Below are positions 50,871-62,125 of a stretch of 64,000 nucleotides of DNA, piece by piece. Numbering within the stretch: the stretch's first letter is position 1; every line of letters starts with the position of its first letter. The position numbers and the translations under genes are program-made. The notes under the pieces were generated by a model. It did no database searches and was not told the origin of the DNA. It saw only the letters and a list, made by a program, of their open reading frames with translations. This stretch comes from Aureimonas mangrovi (GTDB taxonomy: Bacteria; Pseudomonadota; Alphaproteobacteria; Rhizobiales; Rhizobiaceae). Where the stretch lies: positions 563,001-627,000 of the forward strand of contig NZ_CP059692.1 of assembly GCF_014058705.1 (NCBI RefSeq), given 5' to 3'.

Positions 50871-50915
50871 CAGGCTGTCCGAAAACCGAAAACGGCTTTC
50901 GGGCCGATGCTGTCG
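50863..50915 (+). repeat. Dispersed hairpin repeat, copy B
   Basis: A 53-bp element related to copy A at 39981-40033, sharing CTACGCATCAGGCT and GCCGATGCTGTCG ends. The inner stem is CGAAAACCG / CGGCTTTCG, with paired changes relative to copy A that keep the fold. It covers the presumed start codon of the envC-like gene on the opposite strand. Confidence 0.75.
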
Positions 50916-51100
50916 CACCGTTCCGTCCTATCCCGGTCCGTCTCACCCGCCCTCGTCCCATGCCGACCGCTTCATCCGCCATCCTGAATGCGCGGGGATT
51001 AAGTTTCGATCAACCAATTGCGCCCGACAATTGGTCGTGAAGCCTGCGCCGGCCTTGGCAGAGCATGCCGGACGGATGAGACGCCGATGAGGCGAGACGG

Positions 51101-51583
51101 TCAGGCCCGGTGGTAGGGGTGCCCGGAGAGGATCGTGGCCGCGCGGTAGAGCTGTTCGGCGACGAGGATGCGAGCGAGCTGGTGTGGCCAGGTCATGCGG
51201 CCGAGGGCGAGCACCATCGCCGCACCGGATTTCAGTTCGGAGGAGAGGCCATCCGGCCCGCCGATCACGAAAACCAGATCGCGCAGACCCTCGTCACGAA
51301 ACGTGCCGAGCCTTTCGGCGAACGGTTCCGAGCCGAGCGTCTTGCCGTCCTCGTCGAGAAGGGCGAGTGCGGCCTTTTCCGGCAGAGCCGCCAGAAGGCG
51401 AGCGGCCTCGTCCCGCTTGCGCTCGTCGGCGCTCGCGGCGCGCGATTCGGGAAGCTCGACGACACCCGCGAAATCGAGGCCGATGGACGGCCCCGCGCGT
51501 GAAAGACGGTCGAGGTAACGGTCCACCAGTTCACGCTCCGGCCCGCTCTTCATGCGGCCGACGGCCGCAAGCGTCAGGCGCAC
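51101..51583 (-). CDS. rlmH: 23S rRNA pseudouridine-1915 N3-methyltransferase RlmH
   Basis: SPOUT methyltransferase that modifies helix 69 of assembled 70S ribosomes. The 160 residues contain LALLDEDGKTLGSEPFAERL, FVIGGPDGLSSEL and the C-terminal MTWPHQLARILVAEQLYRA. A GTG start is used. It lies 46 bp after rsfS, a common pairing. Confidence 0.97.
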   Translation of the reverse strand: MRLTLAAVGRMKSGPERELVDRYLDRLSRAGPSIGLDFAGVVELPESRAASADERKRDEAARLLAALPEKAALALLDEDGKTLGSEPFAERLGTFRDEGLRDLVFVIGGPDGLSSELKSGAAMVLALGRMTWPHQLARILVAEQLYRAATILSGHPYHRA

Positions 51584-51629
51584 GGGCTTTCGCCCGCGCC
51601 GCGTGTCATGTCGGAGCGGCGCATCCGTC

Positions 51630-52019
51630 TCAGTGGACGGTCGCGTCGCTCTTGGAGGCCACGGTCTCCGCCACGGTCCACATCTTCTCGATATTGTAGA
51701 AGGCGCGGACTTCCGGGCGGAAGATGTGGACGATGAGATCGCCGGTGTCGATCAGCACCCAGTCGCCGCTCTGCAGCCCCTCGACCTTGGCGGAGCCGAA
51801 GCCGGCTTCCTTGAGGTCTCGCAGGAGATGATCGGCGACGGCGCTGACATGACGGTGCGAGCGGCCACAGGCGATGACCATGTGGTCGGCCAGGGCGGAC
51901 TTGCCGGCGAGGTCGATGGAGACGATGTCCTCAGCCTTCGAATCGTCGAGACTGGAGAGCACACGGTCGAGCGCGTCTTGCACGGCGCGGTCATCGCCGG
52001 CGGGCGCGTCTGAAGGCAT
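51630..52019 (-). CDS. rsfS: Ribosome silencing factor RsfS
   Basis: Binds L14 and blocks subunit joining under nutrient limitation. The 129 residues show the family core SKAEDIVSIDLAGKSALADH, ACGRSHRHVSAVADHL and GDWVLIDTGDLIVHIFRPEVR. It is 121 bp downstream of nadD, with a hairpin in the gap, and 46 bp upstream of rlmH. Confidence 0.97.
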   Translation of the reverse strand: MPSDAPAGDDRAVQDALDRVLSSLDDSKAEDIVSIDLAGKSALADHMVIACGRSHRHVSAVADHLLRDLKEAGFGSAKVEGLQSGDWVLIDTGDLIVHIFRPEVRAFYNIEKMWTVAETVASKSDATVH

Positions 52020-52088
52020 GTCGAAGACGGCCTTCGGTTCTGGCGCAGGTCTCAGAGGTGGCGTTCCTTCTTCAGGGCTGGTGCCAAA

Positions 52089-52108
52089 GTGGCGAACACT
52101 TTCGCCAC
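52089..52108 (-). terminator. Hairpin between nadD and rsfS
   Basis: GTGGCGAA, a CACT loop and TTCGCCAC form a perfect 8-bp stem after the nadD stop. On the minus strand it is followed only by TTT, so it is a weak or conditional terminator, or an RNA-processing site. Confidence 0.4.
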
Positions 52109-52140
52109 ATCAGTAAATGTGACAGCGGCACATGGCGTTT

Positions 52141-52755
52141 TCAAGTCGCTGCACGCAGCGCGGTGGACGAGAGCGAGGAGCGCGGACCGTGCAGGTAGAC
52201 CCAGGACGGGGCCGCGCGCGAGGGGAGGGAGGCGGCCAGAGCCTCGGGAAGGCGGGCGCGCCGAAAGCGCTGCGCCAACGGCGCGTAGAGCGGTGAGAGC
52301 GTCGCGTCGGGCCGGTCGACGACCGCGATCGGCACGGTGGTCGCGATGCGCTCCCAATAGCGCCAGTGATGGAAACCGGCCAGACTGTCAGCCCCCATCA
52401 CCCAGACGAAGGCGACGTCAGGGTTGCGCGCGCGCAACAGGGCTAGGGTGTCGGCCGTGTAGGCGCTGCGCAGACGCGCCTCGAAGCCGGTTACGACGAT
52501 CCGCCGGTCCTGCGACAGGGCGCGCGAGGCGGCGATGCGCTCGGCCAGAGGCCGAAGCTGGCCCCGATCCTTCAACGGATTGCCGGGCGTCACCATCCAC
52601 CAGACACGGTCGAGCCCGAGGCGACGGAGCGCGGTCTCGGCGACGAGGAGGTGGCCCCCATGCGGCGGATTGAAGGAGCCACCGAAGAGGCCGATGCGCA
52701 TGCCCGCCTCGCAGGGTGGAATGCGCAGATCGCTCGTGAGAAGGTCCAACGTCAC
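52141..52755 (-). CDS. nadD: Nicotinate-nucleotide adenylyltransferase
   Basis: Adenylates nicotinate mononucleotide in NAD synthesis. The nucleotidyltransferase motifs are [11 protein letters not shown] (near residue 26), [10 protein letters not shown] and the C-terminal SSTALR. The GTG at 52755, overlapping the proA stop as GTGA, is chosen over the ATG at 52701 because related Hyphomicrobiales proteins have an N-terminal extension of about this length (here [17 protein letters not shown]). The resulting protein is 204 residues; the shorter form would be 186. Confidence 0.93.
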   Translation of the reverse strand: MTLDLLTSDLRIPPCEAGMRIGLFGGSFNPPHGGHLLVAETALRRLGLDRVWWMVTPGNPLKDRGQLRPLAERIAASRALSQDRRIVVTGFEARLRSAYTADTLALLRARNPDVAFVWVMGADSLAGFHHWRYWERIATTVPIAVVDRPDATLSPLYAPLAQRFRRARLPEALAASLPSRAAPSWVYLHGPRSSLSSTALRAAT

Positions 52756-54027
52756 GGGCGCGTCTGGCCGGTCCCGCGAACGCGGTAGTTGAAGCTCGTG
52801 AGTTGCTCGACGCCCACCGGACCACGCGCGTGCATCTTGCCGGTGGCAATGCCGATCTCGCCGCCGAAGCCGAACTCGCCGCCGTCGGCGAACTGCGTCG
52901 AGGCGTTGTGAAGGAGGATCGCCGAATCGATGCCTGACAGGAAACGCTCGGCCGTCGCCGCATCGTCGGTGACGATCGCCTCGGTGTGGGCGGAGGAGAA
53001 GCGCTCGATATGGGCGATCGCGCCCTCGACGCCGTCGACCAGCGCGACGGAGATGATCGCATCGAGATACTCGGTGGAGAAATCCTCCTCGCTCGCGGGC
53101 AACGCGGCGGGGAAGAGCGCGCGGACCTCCCCGGTGCCGCGGATCTCGCAGCCGGCAGCGGCCAATGCTTCCAGCACCGGGACGAGGTGGGTGCCGGCGT
53201 CGGCGCGGTCGACGAGCAGCGTCTCCGCCGAGCCGCAGATGCCGGTGCGGCGCATCTTGGCGTTGACGGCGATGTCCTTTGCCATCTCGAGATCGGCCGC
53301 GCGGTCGATATACAGGTGGCATAGCCCCTCGAGATGAGCGAAGACCGGCACGCGTGCTTCCGTCTGCACACGCGCGACGAGGCTCTTTCCGCCGCGCGGC
53401 ACGATGACGTCCACCGTTCCGCCGAGCCCTTTGAGCATCTCGCCGACCGCCGCGCGGTCCGGCGTCGGCACGAGCTGGATCGCATCCTCGGGCAGGCCCG
53501 CCTCCCGCAGCCCCGCCTGCAGCGCGGCGTGGATGGCGCGCGAGGAAGCGAGCGAATCCGAACCGCCGCGCAGGATCACCGCGTTGCCGGCCTTGAGGCA
53601 GAGGGCACCGGCATCGGCCGTCACGTTGGGGCGGCTTTCATAGATGACGCCGATCACGCCAAGCGGCGTGCGCACGCGGGAAATCTCCAGCCCGTTCGGC
53701 CGCGTCCAGCGCTCTGTGACGGCGCCGACGGGATCGGCCAGGTCGGCCACGTCACGCAGCGCCTGCGCGATGGCGGCGATGCGGTCCTCGGTCAGCGTCA
53801 AACGGTCGACGAAGGCGGCGGCCATGCCGGCCTCATGCGCGCGGGCAAGATCCTGCGCATTCGCGGCGAGGATGTCGGCCTTCGCTGCTTCCACGGCCTT
53901 CGCCATCGCGGAGAGGGCTGCGTCCTTCGTCTGCGTCGGTGCCGTCGCCAGCACCCGAGCGGCCGCCTTGGCGCGGCGCCCGAGCTCCGCCATCAGAGCC
54001 TCGACGATCAGCGCCGCCCCGTTGCCG

Positions 54028-54035
<8 letters not shown>
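52752..54035 (-). CDS. proA: Gamma-glutamyl phosphate reductase
   Basis: Second step of proline synthesis, giving glutamate semialdehyde. The 427-residue aldehyde dehydrogenase-fold protein has [20 protein letters not shown] and the catalytic Cys-containing segment in [14 protein letters not shown]. It overlaps proB by 8 bp upstream and nadD by 4 bp downstream. Adjacent proB supplies its unstable substrate, so coupled translation makes functional sense. Confidence 0.97.
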
Positions 54036-56273
<2,238 letters not shown>

Positions 56274-56849
56274 TTAGCGGTCGCCGCGCGCAGTGGAAAG
56301 GGTGGCGGGGTCTTTGGCGAAGACGACCCGCGACGTGGCGAGCGGCAGGCCGAACTTCGACACCACCACATGGTTGCGTACGGTTCCGCCCGCCTGACCA
56401 CGCAGATGGTGGCGGAAGCGGAAGGTGCGCGCGCCGCCGCCAGGCGCGTGCCCCTCATAATCAAGGACCACGCCCGAGGTGCTCGAGGCACCGGACACGG
56501 GCACGGCTGGGGCGAGCGCCCCATCCGACATCTCGGTCTCGACCGTTCCCGAGACCGCGCCCGACGGGGACACCGCAAGCTCCCAGACCTGCAGCCGCTC
56601 TCCGTCGGCGAAGGCGAAGCGCTCCTCCAGTCTCAGGCTGTCTCCCTCCACCGTGCCCTCAAAGCGCGCGGTGAACGGCTCCTCGAACATGGCGAGGGTG
56701 AGGATCGACCCTTCGATGACGCTCCGCCCGGCGAAGAAGGCGGCGAGGTCGAACGCCTCGCCGTCCTGCGAAGGCTGGCGCGCCTGCCAGAAGAGCGCCG
56801 CCGCGAACGCGAAGACAGCCGCGACGGCGAGGAGGGCGAGTTGTTTCAC
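56274..56849 (-). CDS. DUF3833 family exported/anchored protein
   Basis: A 191-residue protein with an N-terminal hydrophobic anchor (about 3-20, LALLAVAAVFAFAAALFW) and a DUF3833-type beta-rich domain: FFAGRSVIEGSILT, RFEGTVEGDSLRLEERFAFADG and HLRGQAGGTVRNHVVVSKFG. The role is unknown. The start is probably the GTG at 56849, overlapping the upstream GNAT stop as GTGA; an ATG four codons earlier (56861) is the alternative. It lies 30 bp upstream of obgE. Confidence 0.8.
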   Translation of the reverse strand: MKQLALLAVAAVFAFAAALFWQARQPSQDGEAFDLAAFFAGRSVIEGSILTLAMFEEPFTARFEGTVEGDSLRLEERFAFADGERLQVWELAVSPSGAVSGTVETEMSDGALAPAVPVSGASSTSGVVLDYEGHAPGGGARTFRFRHHLRGQAGGTVRNHVVVSKFGLPLATSRVVFAKDPATLSTARGDR

Positions 56850-57409
56850 CGCCCGCCCCATTCCTTGAGCGACTGCCAGCAGCGCCGGTCCATCCGGTAC
56901 GTCTCGCTCGCCACGCGACCGACCGTGCGCGACACGTCCATTCCAGTGCCGGCATAATGGAAGCCGCACTTCTGGATGATGCGTCGCGAGGCGGCGTTGA
57001 CGACGCGGCACCGCACCTCGATGCATTGGGCGCTGAGCGCTCCGAAGGCTTTGTCGATGGCGGCCTGCGCCGCCTCCGTCGCGTAGCCCTCGCCCCAGAA
57101 CGGGCGGCCGAGCCAGTAGCCGAGTTCGAAGCTTGTCACCGCCCTTTCACGCGGCTGGAGCCCGACGACGCCGATGAAGGTGCCCCGCTCGCGGAGCGTG
57201 ACCGCGAAGGCCCGCTCCTCCCCGAGGCCGGCAATGAAGGCGTCGGCATCCTCCAGCCGGTAGGGATGGGGTATGCGGGCGGTCATCTCGGCGATGTGCC
57301 GGTCGTTCGCCAAGGTGGCGATGGCCTGCGCATCGGTCTGGCGCACCGGCCGCAGCAGCAGCCTGCGCGTGAGAAGACACTCTTCGTCCTCGATCGTCTC
57401 TTCGCTCAT
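56846..57409 (-). CDS. GNAT acetyltransferase (RimJ/RimL-like)
   Basis: A 187-residue enzyme of the RimJ/RimL type. It has the N-terminal LTRRLLLRPVRQTDAQAIATL, GYWLGRPFWGEGYATEAAQA (the acetyl-CoA loop WGxGYA) and the C-terminal NAASRRIIQKCGFHYAG. The target is unknown; RimJ/L homologs acetylate ribosomal protein N-termini, which would fit the neighbouring L21/L27 genes, but position is weak evidence. It is separated from rpmA by a terminator. Confidence 0.93.
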   Translation of the reverse strand: MSEETIEDEECLLTRRLLLRPVRQTDAQAIATLANDRHIAEMTARIPHPYRLEDADAFIAGLGEERAFAVTLRERGTFIGVVGLQPRERAVTSFELGYWLGRPFWGEGYATEAAQAAIDKAFGALSAQCIEVRCRVVNAASRRIIQKCGFHYAGTGMDVSRTVGRVASETYRMDRRCWQSLKEWGGR

Positions 57410-57433
57410 CGATTTTCCCTCCAGGAACGCGAA

Positions 57434-57461
57434 AAGGGGAGATGGCGGCCCATCTCCCCTT
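57434..57461 (-). terminator. Rho-independent terminator after rpmA
   Basis: AAGGGGAGATGG, a CGGC loop and CCATCTCCCCTT form a perfect 12-bp stem. On the minus strand it is followed by TTCGCG with a TTTT run. It separates rplU-rpmA from the GNAT gene. Confidence 0.85.
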
Positions 57462-57540
57462 CTTTCCGCTTCCCTGGCCCGATGAGGGTCTCAGGTGAGC
57501 GCCGGGTCGGTGGGACGCCGGCGCTCGAACTGCACCTGCG

Positions 57541-57810
57541 TCATTCGGCGGCTTCGGCTTTCGGCATCACGGCGACGTAGGTTCGCCCCTGCGACTTGCG
57601 CTGGAACGCGACGGTGCCGTCGGTGAGGGCGAACAGCGTGTGATCACGGCCGATGCCGACACCCGCGCCCGGATGCCAGCGCGTGCCGCGCTGACGAACG
57701 AGGATGTTGCCGGCGATGACGTTCTCGCCACCGAACTTCTTCACGCCGAGGCGCTTGGACTCGGAATCGCGACCGTTGCGGGAAGAGCCGCCTGCTTTCT
57801 TGTGTGCCAT
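57541..57810 (-). CDS. rpmA: 50S ribosomal protein L27
   Basis: Large-subunit protein reaching the peptidyl-transferase centre. The 89 residues begin [20 protein letters not shown] and contain [16 protein letters not shown] and [18 protein letters not shown]. It is encoded 109 bp downstream of rplU, the standard pair. Confidence 0.98.
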   Translation of the reverse strand: MAHKKAGGSSRNGRDSESKRLGVKKFGGENVIAGNILVRQRGTRWHPGAGVGIGRDHTLFALTDGTVAFQRKSQGRTYVAVMPKAEAAE

Positions 57811-57919
57811 CGTTCAGTCTCCTGATCGTCTCCGGCGGCCGGGCTCGAAGGCCTCGCGGCGCGCCGCTTTCGTTTCAAATCTCGTTGCGCAAGGGCCGCG
57901 TCGGCGGCCTCTCTACGTC

Positions 57920-58429
57920 TTACGCCTCGTCGGCGCCCTCTGCCTTCTTCTTGGTGGCGCGGGGCTTCTTCGCAGCCGCCTCGGTCGCGGTCTCGTTCGT
58001 CTCGGCGTCTGCCTTTTTGGTCGCACGCTTCGGCTTCTCGGCCTTGGGTGCCTCGTCCGTCGCGCTCTCGGTCACAGCCGGGGTTTCGGCGGCGGCGGCC
58101 TTCTGCTCCTTCTTCGAAGGCTTCTGGCCCTCGGTCAGGATCTCCGAGATGCGGATCAGGGTCAGGTCCTGGCGATGGCCGCGCGTGCGCTTGGAGTTCT
58201 GGCGGCGGCGCTTCTTGAACGAGATGACCTTCGGGCCACGGACCTGATCGACGATCTCGGCGACGACGGACGCGCCGGACACGAAGGGCGCACCGATGGA
58301 GGTGCCGACCATCAGGACTTCGGCGAAGGAGACAGTGTCCCCAGCCTCGCCCGCCACCCGTTCGATGGTGAATTCGTCGTTGGCGGCGACGCGGTACTGC
58401 TTGCCACCCGTCTTGATGACTGCGAACAT
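57920..58429 (-). CDS. rplU: 50S ribosomal protein L21 with a long basic tail
   Basis: The 169-residue product has the L21 core in residues 1-105 ([14 protein letters not shown], then [20 protein letters not shown] and [17 protein letters not shown]). It is followed by about 65 residues of Ala/Lys/Glu/Thr repeats such as [10 protein letters not shown] and [11 protein letters not shown]. Typical L21 is about 103 residues, but such tails are common in this order. The ATG at 58429 fits the family start. The promoter lies about 95 bp upstream. Confidence 0.97.
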   Translation of the reverse strand: MFAVIKTGGKQYRVAANDEFTIERVAGEAGDTVSFAEVLMVGTSIGAPFVSGASVVAEIVDQVRGPKVISFKKRRRQNSKRTRGHRQDLTLIRISEILTEGQKPSKKEQKAAAAETPAVTESATDEAPKAEKPKRATKKADAETNETATEAAAKKPRATKKKAEGADEA

Positions 58430-58521
58430 GAGAATCTGCCTTTGCGATGCCGGCTCTGGCGGACGAGCCACCGGGCGGCCTTTTTGTGGTTCTTGGATGA
58501 CGCCCTTCGGGCACCGCGCGT

Positions 58522-58550
58522 TGCATAGCCGCATCGGCCTGTGCGGTCAA
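58522..58550 (-). promoter_or_regulatory. Promoter of rplU-rpmA
   Basis: On the minus strand TTGACC (58545-58550) and TATGCA (58522-58527) are separated by 17 bp. The leader to the rplU ATG is about 85 nt, long enough for a ribosomal-protein autoregulatory fold, though no specific leader motif is recognised. Confidence 0.7.
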
Positions 58551-58893
58551 GGCTGAGCGGTGGCGCGGCATCGGCGACGGGGCAAGCTTTCTCCCATGCC
58601 CCTTGCCTTGGTGCCTCGCTCGATCCGCCCCGAAAGCTTCGCTCGACGATCCGTTCCGAGGACCATGCGATGGCCTCGCGCGCCTTTCGTCGGGACGATG
58701 GGCGGGGCCTTCTCCACCGCCCTTATCCTCAGCCGATTTCCGGTGCTGCTTGCGGCAGCGGCGTCTGGCCTACCGAGCCGGTTCGCAGTTGTGCACCCCG
58801 GCCGGTGCGGCTTGGCAAGCGCATATCTCCTCTTGCGAAATGCCGTCCGGCTTTGATATGGGAGCGCTCGCGTCTCAGGGCGCCATGACCACG

Positions 58894-58917
58894 GGGGCTT
58901 CGGCCCCTTGCTTTTTC
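58894..58917 (+). terminator. Intrinsic terminator with UUCG tetraloop
   Basis: GGGGC, the stable TTCG loop and GCCCC, followed by TTGCTTTTTC. It faces the plus strand, only 29 bp before the tRNA gene, while the nearest upstream gene is on the other strand. It may end an unannotated small RNA. Confidence 0.8.
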
Positions 58918-58945
58918 GGGCAGCGTGATGCTTCCCGCCTCGGAC

Positions 58946-59035
58946 GGAGAGGTGGCAGAGTGGTTGAATGCACCGCACTCGAAATGCGGCATGCCTGCAA
59001 GGGCATCGGGGGTTCAAATCCCTCCCTCTCCGCCA
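58946..59035 (+). tRNA. tRNA-Ser(CGA)
   Basis: A 90-nt class II tRNA gene with encoded CCA. The acceptor GGAGAGG pairs with CCTCTCC. The anticodon stem CCGCA/TGCGG holds the loop CTCGAAA with anticodon CGA, which reads UCG. A long variable arm (GCCTGCAAGGGC) is typical of serine tRNAs, and the T loop is TTCAAAT. It is the boundary between the conserved backbone and the accessory cluster to its right. Confidence 0.97.
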
Positions 59036-59317
59036 GCACAAGCCATTGATTTCGAACGAGAATCTGAGCGATTCCGGCTCATTTTCTAAGCCCGCTGGTT
59101 GCCTATCCCTAACAGCTGCTACGTTCAAAGCCACAACCGAGGCACAGCGGCAGCGAAATTTGTCTGGCGAACACGCTGACGAAAGTCCGATTGAACCGCT
59201 AACGCCGGCTGTGGTGCAGCGCAGGCGCTCCGTAGCCGTGGTTGATACAGCTGGCGCTGGGGAGTTCACGTCCATCTTCGCGAACGTAAGGGGCGCGGCC
59301 AGTCCGGATGTGTTCGT
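59036..59317. other. Spacer after tRNA-Ser
   Basis: 282 bp of lower-GC sequence with no convincing gene. A weak hairpin with a T tract at 59065-59087 (TGAGC / GCTCA, then TTTTCT) may terminate the tRNA transcript. No integrase gene and no duplicated tRNA 3' end are visible here. Confidence 0.4.
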
Positions 59318-60073
59318 TCAGAAAGGATAGGCTCGAGCACCCAGCGTATAAGAAAGACGGCGTGCTGCCACGTGCAGTTCGGTGACCGTCGCTGGCACGG
59401 ATGCTGCTGTCAGAGCATGCTGGGGTGCCACGATCCCAAAAGCAGCTACCAGACATTCACGATAACCGAAGATTGGCACTGCACAAGCTGCCAGGCCCGG
59501 AACGGTTTCGCCTCGCGCTTCGGCCCACCCCCGCCCCCGGACCATTTCGAGTTCACCATGCCATTGGCAAGGATCGGTGATCGTCTTCGGTGTAAGCCGC
59601 CGGAGTTCCAATTGTGCTGCTGGAGTGGCGCTTTCGTTCGGAGAAAACGCGACCAGCGCTTTCCCGGACGCAGTCGCGTGCAGCGCTAATGGCACGCCCA
59701 CACGCCATTGCGTGTCCTCGAAGTGACGTCCTTCGAACGCGAGAATATGGCGACAAACGCTCCCGTCTCTCACGCTTATGAATACTGAATGTCCTGTGGA
59801 CTCCGAACATCCGCGCATGATGGGCAGGGCTGCTCTGGTGATGGGACTTTCTGCAACAAACCGGATGCCGATAGAGAAGCTCTCGATCCCCACGGAATAC
59901 CGTCTCGTTCTCGGATCTTGCGCGAGATAGCCCGTGTCACGAAGCGCGGAGAGGATGCGGGATGCATGACTTTTCGTAAGCCCTGCCGCTTGCGCCACGT
60001 CCATCACACCGAGAGGGGTGCTTGCATCCTTGAAAAGGCTCAGGATCCGTAGGCCGGCTTGGATCGACTTCAT
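59318..60073 (-). CDS. IclR family transcriptional regulator
   Basis: A 251-residue regulator with an N-terminal winged helix (MKSIQAGLRILSLFKDAST, then VMDVAQAAGLTKSHASRILS) and the C-terminal effector domain (GHSVFISVRDGSVCRHILAF, PLALHATASGKALVAF). IclR proteins sense small catabolic substrates. It is divergent from the ABC importer operon and probably regulates it through the shared 281-bp region. Base composition is less GC-biased than the backbone genes. Confidence 0.93.
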   Translation of the reverse strand: MKSIQAGLRILSLFKDASTPLGVMDVAQAAGLTKSHASRILSALRDTGYLAQDPRTRRYSVGIESFSIGIRFVAESPITRAALPIMRGCSESTGHSVFISVRDGSVCRHILAFEGRHFEDTQWRVGVPLALHATASGKALVAFSPNESATPAAQLELRRLTPKTITDPCQWHGELEMVRGRGWAEARGETVPGLAACAVPIFGYRECLVAAFGIVAPQHALTAASVPATVTELHVAARRLSYTLGARAYPF

Positions 60074-60089
60074 AAGACATCCTGCGGAA

Positions 60090-60117
60090 ATGCGTAATCA
60101 ACTGGCAAGTCACGCAT
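60090..60117. promoter_or_regulatory. Candidate IclR operator
   Basis: An inverted repeat ATGCGT ... ACGCAT with 16 bp between the arms lies 17 bp upstream of the iclR start. It is positioned to be bound by a dimeric regulator and to repress iclR. Binding is inferred only. Confidence 0.4.
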
Positions 60118-60127
60118 CAATTCCGAC

Positions 60128-60156
60128 CATAATGAGTAAAGTATAAGCAACGTCAA
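60128..60156 (-). promoter_or_regulatory. Promoter of the iclR gene
   Basis: On the minus strand TTGACG (60151-60156) and ATTATG (60128-60133) are separated by 17 bp, about 55 bp upstream of the iclR ATG. The palindrome at 60090-60117 lies just downstream of the predicted start of transcription. Confidence 0.55.
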
Positions 60157-60354
60157 GAAAACATCTCCAAAGCCGCTTGACGGCGGCGCACGCAGCCGCA
60201 ACGCTCCATCAAAGCAACAGTGTTTCCTATTTCGCAACTCGTCAATGCCGAGACGATCGTCAGTTTCGCCTCTTCAGCAGATTGGTTCACCCGCGTTGTT
60301 CGCTCCAGTCGATAATCTGCTGGAGCTTTTCCATGGACATAAGGAACTCCCCAG

Positions 60355-61347
60355 ATGCCAAAGAGCTTAGCCAGTTTCTCAGCGGCACTTCTCGTCTTCG
60401 GCGCAGGCGCGGCTGGAGCGCAAGATCTCGAGCCTGTGGCGTTCCAGACGGATTGGATCCCGTCCGGCGAGCATGCGGCCTATTACGGAGCCTGGGAGAA
60501 GGGAATCTTCGCTGAGCATGGCCTCGACGTGACGATCACGCGCGGCTACGGCTCAGGCGATACCGTTATCAAGCTGGCATCGGGAAGCTTCGACTTCGGC
60601 GTCGCCGACGTGGGCGCTGTTCTGACGGGCCGTGCGCGTCAGGACGTTCCCGTCAAGGTCGTCTCGACCCTCTACTCCCACTCGCCTCATTCCCTCTTTG
60701 TCCTCGAAAGTTCCGGGATCACCGGCTTCTCGGACCTGGACGGCAAGCGTATCGGCATCACCCCGGGTAACAGCCACCGCGTCTACTTCCCCCATATCGC
60801 AGAGCAGTCGGGGACCGACGCTTCTTCGATCAACTGGGTCAACATGGATGGTGGTGCGATGGCCACTCAGCTGATCGCGGGCAATATCGATGCGGCCCCG
60901 TTCTATTCCATCCATCATTACTACCAGAACAAGGCCGCCGAGAGCGCTGGCGAGTCGATCGTGGTCTTGCCCTTCGTCGAGGCTGGGTTCGAGATCTACG
61001 CGGCCTCTCTGATTACGTCCGATCGAACGATCGAGGAGCGTCCCGAACTCGTCTCTCGGTTCGTTGCCGCTGTTCACGAGGCGTTCGAATGGGCGCGGGA
61101 CAATCCTGAGGAGGCCTGCGAACTTCACGTCCAGCGGGTGCCCGAAGTGGCGATGGACGATTGCATGGGGTCGCTGAGTGCGACGTTGGAATTCGTGTTC
61201 AACGACCATTCGCGCGAGGCCGGTCTGGGCACTGTCGACGCCGAGCGTCTCGCTACGACCTGGCAGGCCGTTGCAGAAGCGGAAGGTCTGGATCTCGATT
61301 GGGATCCCACCCAAGCCTTCGACACGTCTTTCCTGCCGTCAGAGTAG
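60355..61347 (+). CDS. ABC transporter substrate-binding protein (NMT1/SsuA-like)
   Basis: A 330-residue periplasmic binding protein. A signal peptide (1-23, ending GAGAAGA) precedes a two-lobed fold with FQTDWIPSGEHAAYYGAWEK, GDTVIKLASGSFDFGVADVG and GKRIGITPGNSHRVYFPHI. This is the NMT1/ThiY/SsuA class that binds aromatic or heterocyclic or sulfonate-type ligands; the ligand is unknown. The ATG at 60355 follows AAGGAA. It is the first gene of the importer-amidohydrolase operon. Confidence 0.93.
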   Translation: MPKSLASFSAALLVFGAGAAGAQDLEPVAFQTDWIPSGEHAAYYGAWEKGIFAEHGLDVTITRGYGSGDTVIKLASGSFDFGVADVGAVLTGRARQDVPVKVVSTLYSHSPHSLFVLESSGITGFSDLDGKRIGITPGNSHRVYFPHIAEQSGTDASSINWVNMDGGAMATQLIAGNIDAAPFYSIHHYYQNKAAESAGESIVVLPFVEAGFEIYAASLITSDRTIEERPELVSRFVAAVHEAFEWARDNPEEACELHVQRVPEVAMDDCMGSLSATLEFVFNDHSREAGLGTVDAERLATTWQAVAEAEGLDLDWDPTQAFDTSFLPSE

Positions 61348-61348
61348 G

Positions 61349-62125
61349 ATGAGCGGGATGATCTCGATCAATGGCGTCTCGAAGAGTTTCGAGACGCGAA
61401 ATGGTTCATCCGTGATCGCGTTGGACAACATCCAGCTGGACGTGGATCTCAACAAGTTCGTCTGTCTGGTCGGGCCGTCCGGCTGCGGAAAGTCGACCCT
61501 TCTGAGGCTTGTCGCAGGGCTCGTGCCGCCGACGCGGGGAAGCGTGTCCATCGAGGGCTCCACGGTCGAGTCGCCGCGCGCCGAAACCGGGATCGTGTTT
61601 CAATCTCCTACTCTGCTGCCGTGGGCGACGATCCTCGAGAACGTTCTCTTTCCGTCGCGGATGATGAACATCTGCACGGAACAGTCGGTCGAGCGTGCGC
61701 GCGAGCTCCTTACTTTGGTCGGCCTTGCCGATTTCGTGGATCGCTATCCGCGTGAACTGTCCGGGGGCATGCAGCAACGCGCGGGCATCTGCAGGGCGCT
61801 TGTCCACGATCCTCAGATCCTGCTGATGGACGAGCCGTTCGGTGCACTCGACGCACTGACGCGCGAAGAGCTCACCATCGAACTGCTCAGGATCTGGTCC
61901 GAGGCGCCTAAGACCATCCTGTTCGTCACACATTCCATTTCCGAGGCGGTCCTTCTGGCCGACCAGGTCGTGGTGATGTCGCCGCGTCCTGGTCGTATCG
62001 CCGAGGTGATCGACGTCGACCTTCCGCGTCCCCGAACCTTCAGCATGGAGTCCCGCGATGAGTTCCAAAAGTGCACCCAGCGCATCCGGGCTCTCATATT
62101 CGGAGACCGAGCCCAGGCCGCGTAG
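61349..62125 (+). CDS. ABC transporter ATP-binding protein (SsuB/TauB-like)
   Basis: A 258-residue ABC ATPase with Walker A GPSGCGKST (42-50), the Q-loop VFQSPTLLPWAT, signature LSGGMQQR (about 137-144), Walker B LLMDEPFGALD (about 157-167) and the H-loop VTHSISEA. It energises the importer formed with the flanking binding protein and permease. The start is 1 bp past the previous stop, and its end overlaps the permease gene by 68 bp, a long overlap. Confidence 0.95.
   Translation: MSGMISINGVSKSFETRNGSSVIALDNIQLDVDLNKFVCLVGPSGCGKSTLLRLVAGLVPPTRGSVSIEGSTVESPRAETGIVFQSPTLLPWATILENVLFPSRMMNICTEQSVERARELLTLVGLADFVDRYPRELSGGMQQRAGICRALVHDPQILLMDEPFGALDALTREELTIELLRIWSEAPKTILFVTHSISEAVLLADQVVVMSPRPGRIAEVIDVDLPRPRTFSMESRDEFQKCTQRIRALIFGDRAQAA

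Larger units (their letters stand above)
58430..58945. other. Intergenic region rplU to tRNA-Ser
   Basis: 516 bp with no convincing protein gene. It contains the rplU promoter (58522-58550, minus), a strong plus-strand terminator at 58894-58917 with no known upstream transcript, and a possible plus-strand promoter just before that terminator (TTGCGA at 58833-58838, GATATG at 58855-58860). Confidence 0.5.
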
